DNA of 57,544 nucleotides from Metabacillus rhizolycopersici (GCF_020075705.1 NZ_JAIQUM010000031.1:1-57544), one strand, 5' to 3'; shown: positions 25,310 through 34,734, counted from the first letter of the stretch. Made by a program: numbers and translations. The notes: generated by a model not told the origin, from the letters alone.

Positions 25310-26803
25310 TTGAACAGCAATGGGCTATTACTTGGAATTGATATTGGTACCCAAGGGGCAAAGGTACTTGTAATGGATGTTAATGGTGAAATTCAAGCAA
25401 CAGGTCATCACTCTTATGAATTTGAAGTTCGTCAAAAAGGATGGGCCGAACAACATCCGTTGCAATGGTGGAATGGTGTCGTGAGTGCACTTCGAAAGCT
25501 ATGGGAGAAAGGAATTGACCCAAAAAACATTCGAGCAATTGGGGTGTCGGGGCAAATGCACAGCCTTGTATTATTGGATAAGGATAAAAAGGAACTAGGA
25601 ACTTCTATCCTTTGGAATGACGTGAGAACAGAGGAAGAATGTTTAGAAATTGAACAGCTTGTTGGAAAAAGCAATTTTTTTAATATAACAAGAAATTCAG
25701 TACTCCCTGGTTTTACAGCGCCAAAATTACAATGGATAAAAAAACATGAACCGAGTCGCTATGCCAATATTCATCATTTGATGCAGCCGAAGGATTACAT
25801 TGTATTTAAACTGAGCGAGGCGTTATCAAGTGATGTTTCTGATGCGAGTGGAACATTATGGTTTGACACAGCGAAACGGACATGGTCGAAAGAAATCATC
25901 GACGCGTTGGAAATTCCATTTGAGTGGCTAAATGAAGTTCATGAAAGTCAGACCGTTGTCGGATCTGTTTCAGGTGAAGCAGCAAACGTAACGGGGTTAA
26001 TTCCTGGCATTCCGGTAGTTGCAGGGGCTGGTGATAATGCTGCAGCCGCTTTAGGGAACGGTATTTACGAGCAAGGAAAAGGAATTGTAAGTGTTGGAAC
26101 TTCTGGAACTGTTTTCGCTCCACTAAAATCTGTTCCAAAACTAGATGGAGATGATTTAAGTACGCTACATTTGTTCTGTCATTGTCTACCAAATACATGG
26201 CATGCAATGGGGGTTACCCTTTCAGCAGGGATGTCACTAAACTGGTATAAGAATACTTTCTCAAACTTATCATATGATGAGTTACTTTCCAATGTAGACA
26301 ATATTTCCGCAGGGGCGGAAGGGTTAATCTATCTCCCTTATTTAAATGGAGAAAGAACTCCTCATAATGATGCGAGTGCAAGAGGTGTTTTCTTTGGTAT
26401 GAATTATCAACATACAAAGGATCATTTTACGCGTGCTGTTCTTGAAGGGGTATCTTTTAGCTTAAAAGATTGTCTTGAATTAATTAAACGATTAAATATT
26501 AATATAGAAACATTATATGTAACAGGTGGTGCAGCTAAAAGTCCAGTGTGGAGAACTATTCTATCAGAGGTTTTTAATCAGCCATTAGTTGCCTTTGAAG
26601 AACGAGAAGGCCCTGCTTTTGGCGCTGCCTTACTGGCTGGTTTAGGAATAGGTGTCTGGAATGGTCCTGAATGTTTTCCTGCCGTTTTCGATAATAGTCA
26701 GACAACGTCTGTAAATTTAGCGAATGTAAATGCATATAAGGAAATTTATAAAATATATAAAGAACTGTACCATCAATTAAAACCGGTATATAAAAAAAAA
26801 TAA
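25310..26803 (+). CDS. xylB: Xylulokinase
   Basis: Protein of 497 residues of the FGGY kinase family. LLLGIDIGTQGAKVLVMD is the N-terminal phosphate loop, GVSGQMHSLVLLD is the xylulokinase signature, and GAGDNAAAALG and the later TGGAAKSPVW complete the ATP site. A TTG start at 25310 fits GGAGG eight bases upstream; an in-frame ATG at 25286 lacks a site. It makes xylulose-5-phosphate from D-xylulose, which also feeds the transketolase encoded in the tetritol island. Confidence 0.88.
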   Translation: MNSNGLLLGIDIGTQGAKVLVMDVNGEIQATGHHSYEFEVRQKGWAEQHPLQWWNGVVSALRKLWEKGIDPKNIRAIGVSGQMHSLVLLDKDKKELGTSILWNDVRTEEECLEIEQLVGKSNFFNITRNSVLPGFTAPKLQWIKKHEPSRYANIHHLMQPKDYIVFKLSEALSSDVSDASGTLWFDTAKRTWSKEIIDALEIPFEWLNEVHESQTVVGSVSGEAANVTGLIPGIPVVAGAGDNAAAALGNGIYEQGKGIVSVGTSGTVFAPLKSVPKLDGDDLSTLHLFCHCLPNTWHAMGVTLSAGMSLNWYKNTFSNLSYDELLSNVDNISAGAEGLIYLPYLNGERTPHNDASARGVFFGMNYQHTKDHFTRAVLEGVSFSLKDCLELIKRLNINIETLYVTGGAAKSPVWRTILSEVFNQPLVAFEEREGPAFGAALLAGLGIGVWNGPECFPAVFDNSQTTSVNLANVNAYKEIYKIYKELYHQLKPVYKKK

Positions 26804-26880
26804 ACACTAATTAAATAGTGTGCTCTTCTATAAATTCGTCATCTGCTTTTGATGATTGCATTTTTAATGGGAGACAATAA

Positions 26881-26915
26881 AAGAATCGTATAGTGAAAAA
26901 AACTATACGATTCTT
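26881..26915 (+). terminator. Terminator of the dehydrogenase-xylB unit
   Basis: AAGAATCGTATAGT pairs with ACTATACGATTCTT, followed by ATTTTATTT. Confidence 0.75.
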
Positions 26916-27013
26916 ATTTTATTTAACCTTAAGGGCTGGGATTTAGGTTATCATGTTTTATTATTATCTGATTATAATGTATGAATGATAAAGTAGCGAA
27001 AAGAGGAATTTAC

Positions 27014-28555
27014 GTGCAAAAACGTTCTTTATTAGTCGTTAGCATCTTCTTGTTAATTTCAGCGGGAATATTAAAATACGTATTGATAACGAATGAAGTG
27101 GAAGAAATGGGAAAGCAGGAAGAGATGCATTCGAACCAAGTTGTGGAAGACGTTGCTGAGGTGCGAGTAGCAAATATTCCTAAAATAGAGTTACCTCCAG
27201 GGGTTGATTGGCGAGAATTTGAAGGAACTGTGCTCAATATGACAACGGAAAATACACCACCTTCTCTGTATCTAGCAGCACATATCGATAGTTTTGAAAA
27301 TTTGACAGGAATAAAAGTAAACATTGAACCGAGTGATTTAAAAACAGTTATTGAAAGGGTAGGGCTTGACTTTAATGCAAAATCGGCAAACTATCATATT
27401 ATATATGCTGACCCATATCAAATACTTGCTAAATATCCCGATCATTTCGTTAATTTAAATGAGTTGAATGGTAATCCTAAGCTTCCTCATATACCTGGAG
27501 GATTAGAGGATTTTATGCAAACACATTTAGAGGTTACAGGGTATGTAAACGATAAAAGTAGATTATTAGCATTGCCATTTGACTCTTCCACCATGTTACT
27601 CGTCTATCGAAAAGACGTGTTTGAAAAATACAAAAATGAATTTCAAGCTGAATACGGATATGATTGGACACCAGGTCCGAATTTATCCTGGGAGCAATAT
27701 TATGAAATTGCGAATTGGATTAATAAAAAGGTTGGAGATGGAACGATAACTGAAGTGAAATATGGAATAGGTCACCAAGCGAAAAGAGATGATTCGCTCA
27801 TGAATGATTTTAGTAATATTCTTGCAGCAAATGGTGGGGATTATTTTGATCATGTTTTTCCAAACAACAAAGGTGTAATGCTCCCTACAAATTCTGGGAT
27901 GAATTCAGACATTGCGTTACAGTCTATAAAGTTTTATAAAGAGCTAATAAACATTGCTGCACCTGGAAGTACTTCGTGGGATTGGTCAGATCTTGCAGCT
28001 GCTTTTGCTAAAGGGGAGCTCGCGATGGCTCCAGAGTGGCATGATTTTGCCTACGCTTTTGAAGATGAAAGTAGATCGAATGTAGCAGGGAAAGTTGGTT
28101 GGGCCAATTTGCCAAAGGGGAAAGAGAGACAAGCTCATATGTTTGGGGGAACCGGGCTCGCTATTAATAAATATGCTAGTGAACAGGAGATAAAAGCTGC
28201 ATGGTTATTTCTAATTTGGGCGACCTCACCACAAACACAGTATATGCTTTTAAAAACGGAGCAAGGTTGGACACCAACCCGTCATTCGATTTATAATTTG
28301 CCAGAGGTTCAAGCTGGTATGCAAGCTGGAACTCCAGAATCAAAAGAAATGATAAGTTTCTTACCGATGGCGGAAATATTAACCGCATGGGAAGAGGAGA
28401 ATATGTACATTAGACCTAAATTTCTTCATTGGCAGCAAGTTAATACATTTATTTTTACTGAATTGTCAAAGATGTTAATGGACAAGCAAAGTCCTGAAAA
28501 AACAGCCGAAAAAATTGCTAAAAAAAGTAATGATTCTATCAAAGGTGAGGATTAA
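27014..28555 (+). CDS. Membrane-anchored family 1 extracellular solute-binding protein (orphan)
   Basis: Protein of 513 residues. One hydrophobic segment near the N-terminus (LLVVSIFLLISAGILKYVLI) has no lipobox cysteine, so it is either a signal anchor or an uncleaved signal. The rest is a typical sugar-binding fold (ALPFDSSTMLLVYRKDVFEKY, then FAKGELAMAPEW, GGTGLAINKYA). The GTG at 27014 is chosen because AGAGGA precedes it; an ATG at 26981 has no site. No ABC permease or ATPase is in the window. It may serve a distant transporter or present a ligand to a sensor. The next genes encode PRD/PTS proteins. Confidence 0.75.
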   Translation: MQKRSLLVVSIFLLISAGILKYVLITNEVEEMGKQEEMHSNQVVEDVAEVRVANIPKIELPPGVDWREFEGTVLNMTTENTPPSLYLAAHIDSFENLTGIKVNIEPSDLKTVIERVGLDFNAKSANYHIIYADPYQILAKYPDHFVNLNELNGNPKLPHIPGGLEDFMQTHLEVTGYVNDKSRLLALPFDSSTMLLVYRKDVFEKYKNEFQAEYGYDWTPGPNLSWEQYYEIANWINKKVGDGTITEVKYGIGHQAKRDDSLMNDFSNILAANGGDYFDHVFPNNKGVMLPTNSGMNSDIALQSIKFYKELINIAAPGSTSWDWSDLAAAFAKGELAMAPEWHDFAYAFEDESRSNVAGKVGWANLPKGKERQAHMFGGTGLAINKYASEQEIKAAWLFLIWATSPQTQYMLLKTEQGWTPTRHSIYNLPEVQAGMQAGTPESKEMISFLPMAEILTAWEEENMYIRPKFLHWQQVNTFIFTELSKMLMDKQSPEKTAEKIAKKSNDSIKGED

Positions 28556-28599
28556 GGCATTGTATTTGATTTTAATAGTCTTGAAAGCGATTGACTTTT

Positions 28600-28735
28600 A
28601 GATCAGAAGCACAGGACGAGCAAGTACAGTAATTAATGCTGTGGTTTGAAAAAAGAGAAGGTAAAGAACACCTTCTCCTCATGCGCGTGTCTTATGCCTG
28701 CCTTAGGCTGATCAAGGTGCTTGCGCTTTCAGATG
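28600..28735. repeat. Repeat family B copy
   Basis: AGAAGCACAGGACGAGCAAG matches the inside of the long copy at 15386, and the right end GGCTGATCAAGGTGCTTGCG is shared with the other copies. GAAGGTAAAGAACACCTTC forms an inner hairpin. Confidence 0.65.
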
Positions 28736-28759
28736 TTGCGAGAAAGTAGGGGAAATTGA

Positions 28760-30883
28760 GTGAATGAAGATTTAACAATAATTAATTCTCGTCAAAAAGA
28801 GTTGCTTCGCACATTGTTGTTTGCTAAGAAATCAATTTCATATAAAGAGTTAGCTGAAATGTTCAAGGTGAGTACAAGAACGATGCAAAGAGAAGTTACG
28901 TCGTTAAAAACGGTGTTAAATAGCTATGATATAAAAATTGTAAAGAGAATGGGATTAGGGATCGAGATGAAAGGCTCTCCAGAGGGGATGAAAGCATTAG
29001 AAGAAAACCTGGGACAGGCAAAAACGTTTTCAACTTACTCTCCTGAAGAACGATGGGAAGGGATTACTTATGAATTATTGCTCTCCAAAGAACCGTTTAA
29101 ACAGTTTGTGTTTAGCAGTAACTATGGTGTTACAGAGGCTACAATTAGTAATGATTTAGACAAGGTATCTTCATGGCTAGAAAAAGGTGGGATAGAGCTT
29201 GTACGTGCACCCGGTATAGGTGTCTATGTTAAAGGAACTGAACAGCAAAGAAGAACAATGTTATCCTCTTTGCTTCATAAAGATATTTCTTTTGAAGAGT
29301 GGCTTGAACTTTTTTATACATCTAAACAACAGGAATTATTGCAATCACAAGGTAAGTTGGGAACTGTCATTAGAAATAGGCTTCTTAAATTTGTTCACAC
29401 TCCAAATATTTTAGCAGTTGAAAAGGCTGTACATGAGGTATTAAGAGATGAAAAATCTATTGAATTAACAGATCGCAATTACGTAAATCTCATTGTGCAT
29501 CTAATGCTTGCTGTTGAAAGAAATAAACAAGGTGAAGTCAATGAACAACCGATTTTAATTCCTAATTCTTCAGTAGATCAGTCTATGTATGTAATTGCAG
29601 AAAAAATTGTTGTAAATATTGAAAAAATCCTGTCCATTTCTATTCCAAAAGTAGAAATTGACTATATTGCGCTTCATCTTACTGGTGCTCTGTTGGCAAA
29701 GGGTGAAAGTATAAGTATAGAGCAGCATGAAGAGTTTGATACAATTGAATTAGCTAAAAGCTATATCCATGCTGTTGAATATTCTTTAAAAGAATCATTT
29801 GAAGGGGACGAACTTCTTCTTGAAGGATTAGTTGCTCATTTTGTTCCAGCATTTAAACGCTTAAAATTAGGATTGCAAATACATAATCCAATGGTAGAAA
29901 AAATAAAAGAACAGTACCCAGAAGTTTTCATTGCTTGTCAGAAGGCATCCTATATTCTAAAGGAAAAAACAGGGTCTCACATTCCAGAAGGTGAAATTGG
30001 TTATATCGCAATGCATATTGGTGCCTCAATAATTCGAAAGAAAAATTTAGAAGAAAAGGAGTATCAGGCAGTTGTTGTTTGTGCAAGCGGACTGGGAACG
30101 TCTACTTATCTCGCATCACAACTTCGAAATGAAATACCAAATCTTGAAATTGAGGCAATAATCCCCTTAAGCCAAATTCAAGATTGGATTAAAGAGAACG
30201 GGTCAGTTGATATATTCATTTCTACAATTGATTTCCCACCTTTAGAAAATGAAAATATTGTGACGGTTAGTCCATTCCTTAGAAAAGAAGATTTGTATCG
30301 AATTCAAAATGCATTAAAAAATGTTTCAAAAAAGGAACGATTATCGGAAAAGGAAAATCATCAACTTTCAATGTTGCCACTAGCTAGAACCGGAGAAGCA
30401 ATGGTCCAAATTTTAAGAAATGTTAACGTAATAGATCAAGTGAAAATAGAACAACCAATGTTAGAAAATCTAGTAAGGAACATAGAAAGTAGTATTGTTT
30501 GTCAATCTTCAACATTACTTGAAGATATCCAAAGACGTGAGCAACAGGGAAGTTTTGTGCTAAATAATTTAGCAATGATTCATGCCAAATCAGATGGTGT
30601 AAGTGAATTGCTCGTTGTCATTTTTCGGATGGAGGCATTTATAAAATGGCGTCGTGATGATGACCAAGAGCAGTTGATTAACACGTTTCTTTTACTAGTA
30701 GCCCCTAAATTTGCCCCCAAAGAGCATATAAAGATGATTAGTGAAATTAGTGCAATGTTAGTTGAGGAAGATTTTATTGGTATGCTGGAAGAGGCTCCTT
30801 TGAATGACGTAAAAAACACATTAGATGAAGTTTTATCAAAGGCTTATGCCGCAAATGTAAAAGGTAGCTTAAAGGGGTTATAG
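28760..30883 (+). CDS. MtlR/BglG-type PRD transcriptional activator with EIIB and EIIA domains
   Basis: Protein of 707 residues. Two N-terminal helix-turn-helix segments (about 10-65 and 85-150) are followed by PRD1 (LIVHLMLAVER; YIALHLTGALL) and PRD2 (LVAHFVPAFKRLK; GYIAMHIGASII). An EIIB domain with Cys441 in VCASGLGTSTY and a C-terminal mannitol-type EIIA domain with His608 in LAMIHAK complete it. This is the MtlR layout: phosphorylation by PTS proteins sets activity. The GTG start has AGGGG upstream. It is five bases from the EIICB gene, which it should control. Confidence 0.85.
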   Translation: MNEDLTIINSRQKELLRTLLFAKKSISYKELAEMFKVSTRTMQREVTSLKTVLNSYDIKIVKRMGLGIEMKGSPEGMKALEENLGQAKTFSTYSPEERWEGITYELLLSKEPFKQFVFSSNYGVTEATISNDLDKVSSWLEKGGIELVRAPGIGVYVKGTEQQRRTMLSSLLHKDISFEEWLELFYTSKQQELLQSQGKLGTVIRNRLLKFVHTPNILAVEKAVHEVLRDEKSIELTDRNYVNLIVHLMLAVERNKQGEVNEQPILIPNSSVDQSMYVIAEKIVVNIEKILSISIPKVEIDYIALHLTGALLAKGESISIEQHEEFDTIELAKSYIHAVEYSLKESFEGDELLLEGLVAHFVPAFKRLKLGLQIHNPMVEKIKEQYPEVFIACQKASYILKEKTGSHIPEGEIGYIAMHIGASIIRKKNLEEKEYQAVVVCASGLGTSTYLASQLRNEIPNLEIEAIIPLSQIQDWIKENGSVDIFISTIDFPPLENENIVTVSPFLRKEDLYRIQNALKNVSKKERLSEKENHQLSMLPLARTGEAMVQILRNVNVIDQVKIEQPMLENLVRNIESSIVCQSSTLLEDIQRREQQGSFVLNNLAMIHAKSDGVSELLVVIFRMEAFIKWRRDDDQEQLINTFLLLVAPKFAPKEHIKMISEISAMLVEEDFIGMLEEAPLNDVKNTLDEVLSKAYAANVKGSLKGL

Positions 30884-30888
30884 AGTAA

Positions 30889-32322
30889 ATGAGAAAGTTT
30901 GGTCAATTACTGGGCGGGATGATATGGCAAAATATCACGATAATTATTTCAGTTGGAATTATTCATGAAATTTTCGGAATATACGGCTGGTGGTATAATG
31001 AGAAAATTTTATTGTTAGTTAATCCAATTTATAATACATTATTACCTATTTTACTCGGGTACACTGGAGGCAAATTGCTTGGGGGACAACGTGGTGCTGT
31101 CGTAGCTTCTATTGTTATCTACGGATTAACATTGTCTAGCTCTGCTCCAGTAATACTAGGTGCAATGATCGTTGGTCCATTAATAGGATGGATTGTTCAG
31201 AAGTGTGACCAAGTTGTAACAAGAAAAGTGCCCGTTGGCTATGAATTATTGGTTGGTAATGTTGTAGCATCGCTGATTGCTGTTAGTTTTACAATCATTT
31301 GTTTTCTTTTTGTAGGTCAAGTATTTTCTGATGGGGTAAAATGGTCAACGGAAATCTTAGAACAAATAATTTACTCCGGTTGGTTACCATTGGCAGCAGT
31401 TATTATTGAGCCCGCAAAGGTATTCTTTTTCAATAATCCGGTTAATTATGGGGTATTAGCTCCTCTTGGTATTCAACAAGCGAAAGAACTTGGAAAATCT
31501 ATCTTTTTCTTACTAGAATCCAATCCTGGTCCTGGCTTAGGTGTTCTTCTTGCTTATTGGTTAAAAACGAAAGCAGAACAGCGAAAAGGAGCCCAGCTTG
31601 CACTATTTATTCAATTTTTTGGTGGAATTCATGAGGTCTACTTTCCATATGTTTTGAGAAAACCATTACTTATATTATCTTTGATCATGGGTGGTATGAC
31701 AGGCATTTTCATGTTTCAAATGTTCGATGTTGGTGCAGTGTCTCTTCCATCGCCAGGGAGTATTTTTTTATTTACTGCTTTAGTACCTAAGGAAGATATG
31801 GTGTTTGTACTTTTAAGTGTTTTACTATCTGCGATGATTTCTTTTTGCTGTAGTTTTTTTATATTGGATGCATCTACAAAATCACCAACAAAACAAGAAA
31901 ACCTAAAACAGATTACTGCTCTTAATCAATTAGAAACAATTGATAAATTAAATAAAGATTTAAAGGATACGGTTTTACCTAATCAAAAAGTTGCTGCAAG
32001 AAATGATCTCCAGTCCAATTCTATTTCAGATGCCCCACCTATTCCAAAAGTTGAAAGAATTACTTTCGTTTGTGAAGCAGGATTAGGTTCAAGTGCTATG
32101 GGAGCAGCTATGTTAAAAAGGAAGCTTAAACAGGAAAACTTTATCGTGGAAGTTGACAATTCATCTGTAGATGAAATTCCTGAAAATACAGATTTAATTA
32201 TTTGTCATCAAAGACTGCTATCTATTGTTCAAAAAGCTGCACCAGAAAAGGCATATTATCCACTTCACTCTTTTACTGATATGGAAGCGTACAAAAGCTT
32301 GATCGATTGTTTAAAAAAATAG
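30889..32322 (+). CDS. PTS mannitol-family EIICB permease
   Basis: Protein of 477 residues. The membrane EIIC part (about 1-325) carries LLESNPGPGLGVLLAYW and FGGIHEVYFPYVLRKPLL, close to MtlA. A linker and an EIIB domain follow, with the phosphorylated cysteine at 395 in FVCEAGLGSSAMGAAML. No EIIA domain is fused, and none is encoded nearby except the regulatory one in the MtlR-like protein. Ribosome binding comes from AAGGGG in the end of the upstream gene. A mannitol or other polyol substrate is likely; which one is not decidable here. Confidence 0.83.
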   Translation: MRKFGQLLGGMIWQNITIIISVGIIHEIFGIYGWWYNEKILLLVNPIYNTLLPILLGYTGGKLLGGQRGAVVASIVIYGLTLSSSAPVILGAMIVGPLIGWIVQKCDQVVTRKVPVGYELLVGNVVASLIAVSFTIICFLFVGQVFSDGVKWSTEILEQIIYSGWLPLAAVIIEPAKVFFFNNPVNYGVLAPLGIQQAKELGKSIFFLLESNPGPGLGVLLAYWLKTKAEQRKGAQLALFIQFFGGIHEVYFPYVLRKPLLILSLIMGGMTGIFMFQMFDVGAVSLPSPGSIFLFTALVPKEDMVFVLLSVLLSAMISFCCSFFILDASTKSPTKQENLKQITALNQLETIDKLNKDLKDTVLPNQKVAARNDLQSNSISDAPPIPKVERITFVCEAGLGSSAMGAAMLKRKLKQENFIVEVDNSSVDEIPENTDLIICHQRLLSIVQKAAPEKAYYPLHSFTDMEAYKSLIDCLKK

Positions 32323-32371
32323 GCCCGAGCAATATTCGTTTCATCCATTTCGTTAGAGCTATACATGTTTA

Positions 32372-32409
32372 AAAAGACTAATCTTCCCTTCTAGGGGGGT
32401 TAGTCTTTT
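32372..32409 (+). terminator. Terminator of the mtlR-mtlA-like operon
   Basis: AAAAGACTAA pairs with TTAGTCTTTT, followed by CTATTT. Confidence 0.7.
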
Positions 32410-32604
32410 CTATTTAAAAAGGATAAGTATACGTTTTTTACATCATTTAATTGTCTATATACACGCGGTTGAGAAAGAGATTGCTCTTATTTTTGGATAC
32501 GTTTGTAGAGTACGTTTCTTCTTAAAGAATGTCGTCTTTTAAATGTGACAAAGCTATGGCAACTAGATAGTGAAAGCCCTTTAAACTACAGGTAAAATAA
32601 TAAT

Positions 32605-32640
32605 TGAGAACGCAAACATAGCAATGTAAGAGCGTTTTCA
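32605..32640. promoter_or_regulatory. Tandem candidate cre sites
   Basis: TGAGAACGCAAACA (32605-32618) and TAAGAGCGTTTTCA (32627-32640) each match the cre consensus at 13 of 14 positions, 22 bp apart. They precede the second polyol permease gene. Confidence 0.55.
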
Positions 32641-32780
32641 TATTTAGAGGTAAATGCTCCATTTTTGATGAGTGCACTTCATGGAGAATGGGCCTGAGTA
32701 GTGAATTACTGACAATCATGAAGAGTGACAAGGTGATCACTAAGAAAGTTAGATCAAATATGAACATGGAAGGTGAAGAC

Positions 32781-34055
32781 ATGAATGTAATGGGTGGAAA
32801 ACAAAATTTTCTTGATAAGATAGGAATTCCTTCAAATTTAATCTGGGGTTTTATAGGAATTGCCCTGTTTATGATTGGAGATGGTTTAGAGGCTGGATGG
32901 CTATCTCCTTACTTAATTGAAAATGGAATGCCGATGCAGCAGTCTGCTTTTCTTTATACTGTTTATGGTATTGCATTGACCATATCTGCTTGGTTTTCAG
33001 GTGTATTTGTTCAAACTTGGGGTCCAAGAAAGGCAATGACTGTTGGTTTAATATCTTTTGTGATAGGAACAATCGGGTTTGTTGGATGGGCTCTTCCTCA
33101 TAATGAATACGCTATCATGCTGTTGACATATGCTTTAAGGGGAATTGGATACCCATTGTTTGCTTATTCCTTTCTAGTTTGGGTAACTTATCGAAGCCCA
33201 GAGAAAAAAATGGGATCAGCAGTTGGTTGGTTTTGGTTTGCGTTTACATTAGGTTTAAACGTGCTAGGTTCTTATTATTCAAGTTATATTATTCCAAAAA
33301 TTGGTGAGATCAATACATTGTGGACTGCATTAATCTTTGTATTAGTTGGTGGATATTTTGCAATTGTTGTAAACAAAGATAAATTTGAAATACAGAAAAA
33401 AGACAATAGCCAGTCAAAGATGAAAGAACTATTAAAAGGAATCACCATTTTGTATGAAAATCCTAAAGTTGCTATAGGTGGAGCTATAAGAGCAATAAAT
33501 ACAACAGCGTCTTTTGGGTTTGTTATCTTTTTTCCATCGTATGTTGCGGACTTTGGTTATACAATTTCTGAGTGGCTTCAAATATATGGAACACTTTTCT
33601 TTTTCAATATATTATGTAATTTATTTTTCGGGCTCATTGGTGATAAATTTGGCTGGAGAAAGACAGTGGCTTGGTTCGGTGGAGTATTAAGCGGTGTTTC
33701 GATTGTAGCGATGTATTATATTCCGCAAGTCATGGGGCATAACTTTTGGGCACTGCTAATTGTATCGTGTTTATTTGGGGCAGGTTTAGCTGGATATGTT
33801 CCACTATCAGCTTTAATGCCATCCCTAGCACCTGATAATAAGGGAGCAGCTATGTCAATCTTAAATTTAGGAGCAGGTTTAAGTGCATTTATAGGACCAG
33901 CACTTGTTGGACTATTTATAGGAAGCATAGGAGCCGAGGGAGTTATCTGGATTTTCGCTATTTTATATTTTATAAGTGCGTTATTGACTAATTTTCTTAA
34001 AGTTAGTAGACAAGACAATGTAGTGGAGCATAACAAAAGACAAGTAGCAAGCTAA
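32781..34055 (+). CDS. MFS transporter of the polyol permease type, second paralogue
   Basis: Protein of 424 residues with about 12 membrane segments and MIGDGLEAGWLSPYL near the N-terminus, as in RbtT/DalT-type permeases. Similar throughout to the permease at 5845-7110. ATG at 32781 is chosen because AAGGTG lies six bases upstream; codons further upstream are in frame but lack a site. It probably imports the pentitol oxidised by the dehydrogenase at 24174, although the gene stands alone. Confidence 0.75.
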   Translation: MNVMGGKQNFLDKIGIPSNLIWGFIGIALFMIGDGLEAGWLSPYLIENGMPMQQSAFLYTVYGIALTISAWFSGVFVQTWGPRKAMTVGLISFVIGTIGFVGWALPHNEYAIMLLTYALRGIGYPLFAYSFLVWVTYRSPEKKMGSAVGWFWFAFTLGLNVLGSYYSSYIIPKIGEINTLWTALIFVLVGGYFAIVVNKDKFEIQKKDNSQSKMKELLKGITILYENPKVAIGGAIRAINTTASFGFVIFFPSYVADFGYTISEWLQIYGTLFFFNILCNLFFGLIGDKFGWRKTVAWFGGVLSGVSIVAMYYIPQVMGHNFWALLIVSCLFGAGLAGYVPLSALMPSLAPDNKGAAMSILNLGAGLSAFIGPALVGLFIGSIGAEGVIWIFAILYFISALLTNFLKVSRQDNVVEHNKRQVAS

Positions 34056-34108
34056 TTTAGATCGTTTTGATCTATGTTAAGCTAGCATATTACAAAAAAA
34101 TCATCAAG

Positions 34109-34141
34109 AAGCCAAGGCTGATTTTATTAATCCCTTGGCTT
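34109..34141 (+). terminator. Terminator of the second permease gene
   Basis: AAGCCAAGG pairs with CCTTGGCTT, then TTTGTTGTTT. Confidence 0.75.
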
Positions 34142-34323
34142 TTTGTTGTTTCCGAATTTCGATCAATAACTGGAGATAAGTGTTTACTGGTGCTTATTAT
34201 TAGAGAAATTCAAACTGTTGTCACCAGTATTTTAGTAGTGAAGAATTGTTAGAGAGTATTATAATTAGTCCATGAAATAAGAAGCTAGAAAAGCACCTTT
34301 GTGAAAACACATGAGTAAAAAAC

Positions 34324-34347
34324 AAAGACAGCCAATTGGCTGTCTTT
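34324..34347. terminator. Palindromic terminator at the yhzC stop
   Basis: AAAGACAGCCAATTGGCTGT and the closing CTTT form a perfect palindrome. It overlaps the yhzC stop codon, with TTT runs available in both directions. Confidence 0.65.
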
Positions 34348-34579
34348 ATCCTAATTTACGTAAAACCTTGTATTCTTTAGATAGTTTCATAAATAATGTT
34401 CTGTTCTTTTTGTCAAGTGCATCATTAATACGTTCTTCAAGCAATGCCATTTTCCTGATAAACAACGCTTCGTCTACAACCATTTGAATATACATGTCTA
34501 ATACAGGATGCTCAGGTGGAACGTTTTTCGTGTTACGGGACTTCATGATCTCAGTGTAAGAAGGCTTTTTATTTTTCAT
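34346..34579 (-). CDS. yhzC: YhzC-like IDEAL-domain protein
   Basis: Protein of 77 residues, the same length as B. subtilis YhzC, which also lies next to comK on the opposite strand. The C-terminal half (LFIRKMALLEERINDALDKK, then FMKLSKEYKVLRK) is the IDEAL motif region found in small Bacillus proteins. AGGGGTG precedes the ATG. Function unknown. Confidence 0.8.
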   Translation of the reverse strand: MKNKKPSYTEIMKSRNTKNVPPEHPVLDMYIQMVVDEALFIRKMALLEERINDALDKKNRTLFMKLSKEYKVLRKLG

Positions 34580-34734
34580 AAAAGATCACCCCTGATGCCT
34601 TTTTTATATTGTATGGAATTAGTATTCGAAAATCAACTGAATAATTAAAATATTTTAAAAAATAAACAGGAATATTTTTTATAGGTATGTAATAGATGGT
34701 CTAGGGGAAACTGATTTAAAAGGATGTGGAACAA

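Larger units (their letters stand above)
32323..32780. other. Intergenic control region before the second polyol permease
   Basis: Contains the EIICB terminator and two adjacent cre-like sites. No gene is evident; an in-frame extension of the permease back to 32688 has no ribosome binding site. Confidence 0.5.

Noticed and set aside
34067..34252. 61-codon plus-strand frame after the second permease
   Set aside because: It runs through the permease terminator and has no ribosome binding site.
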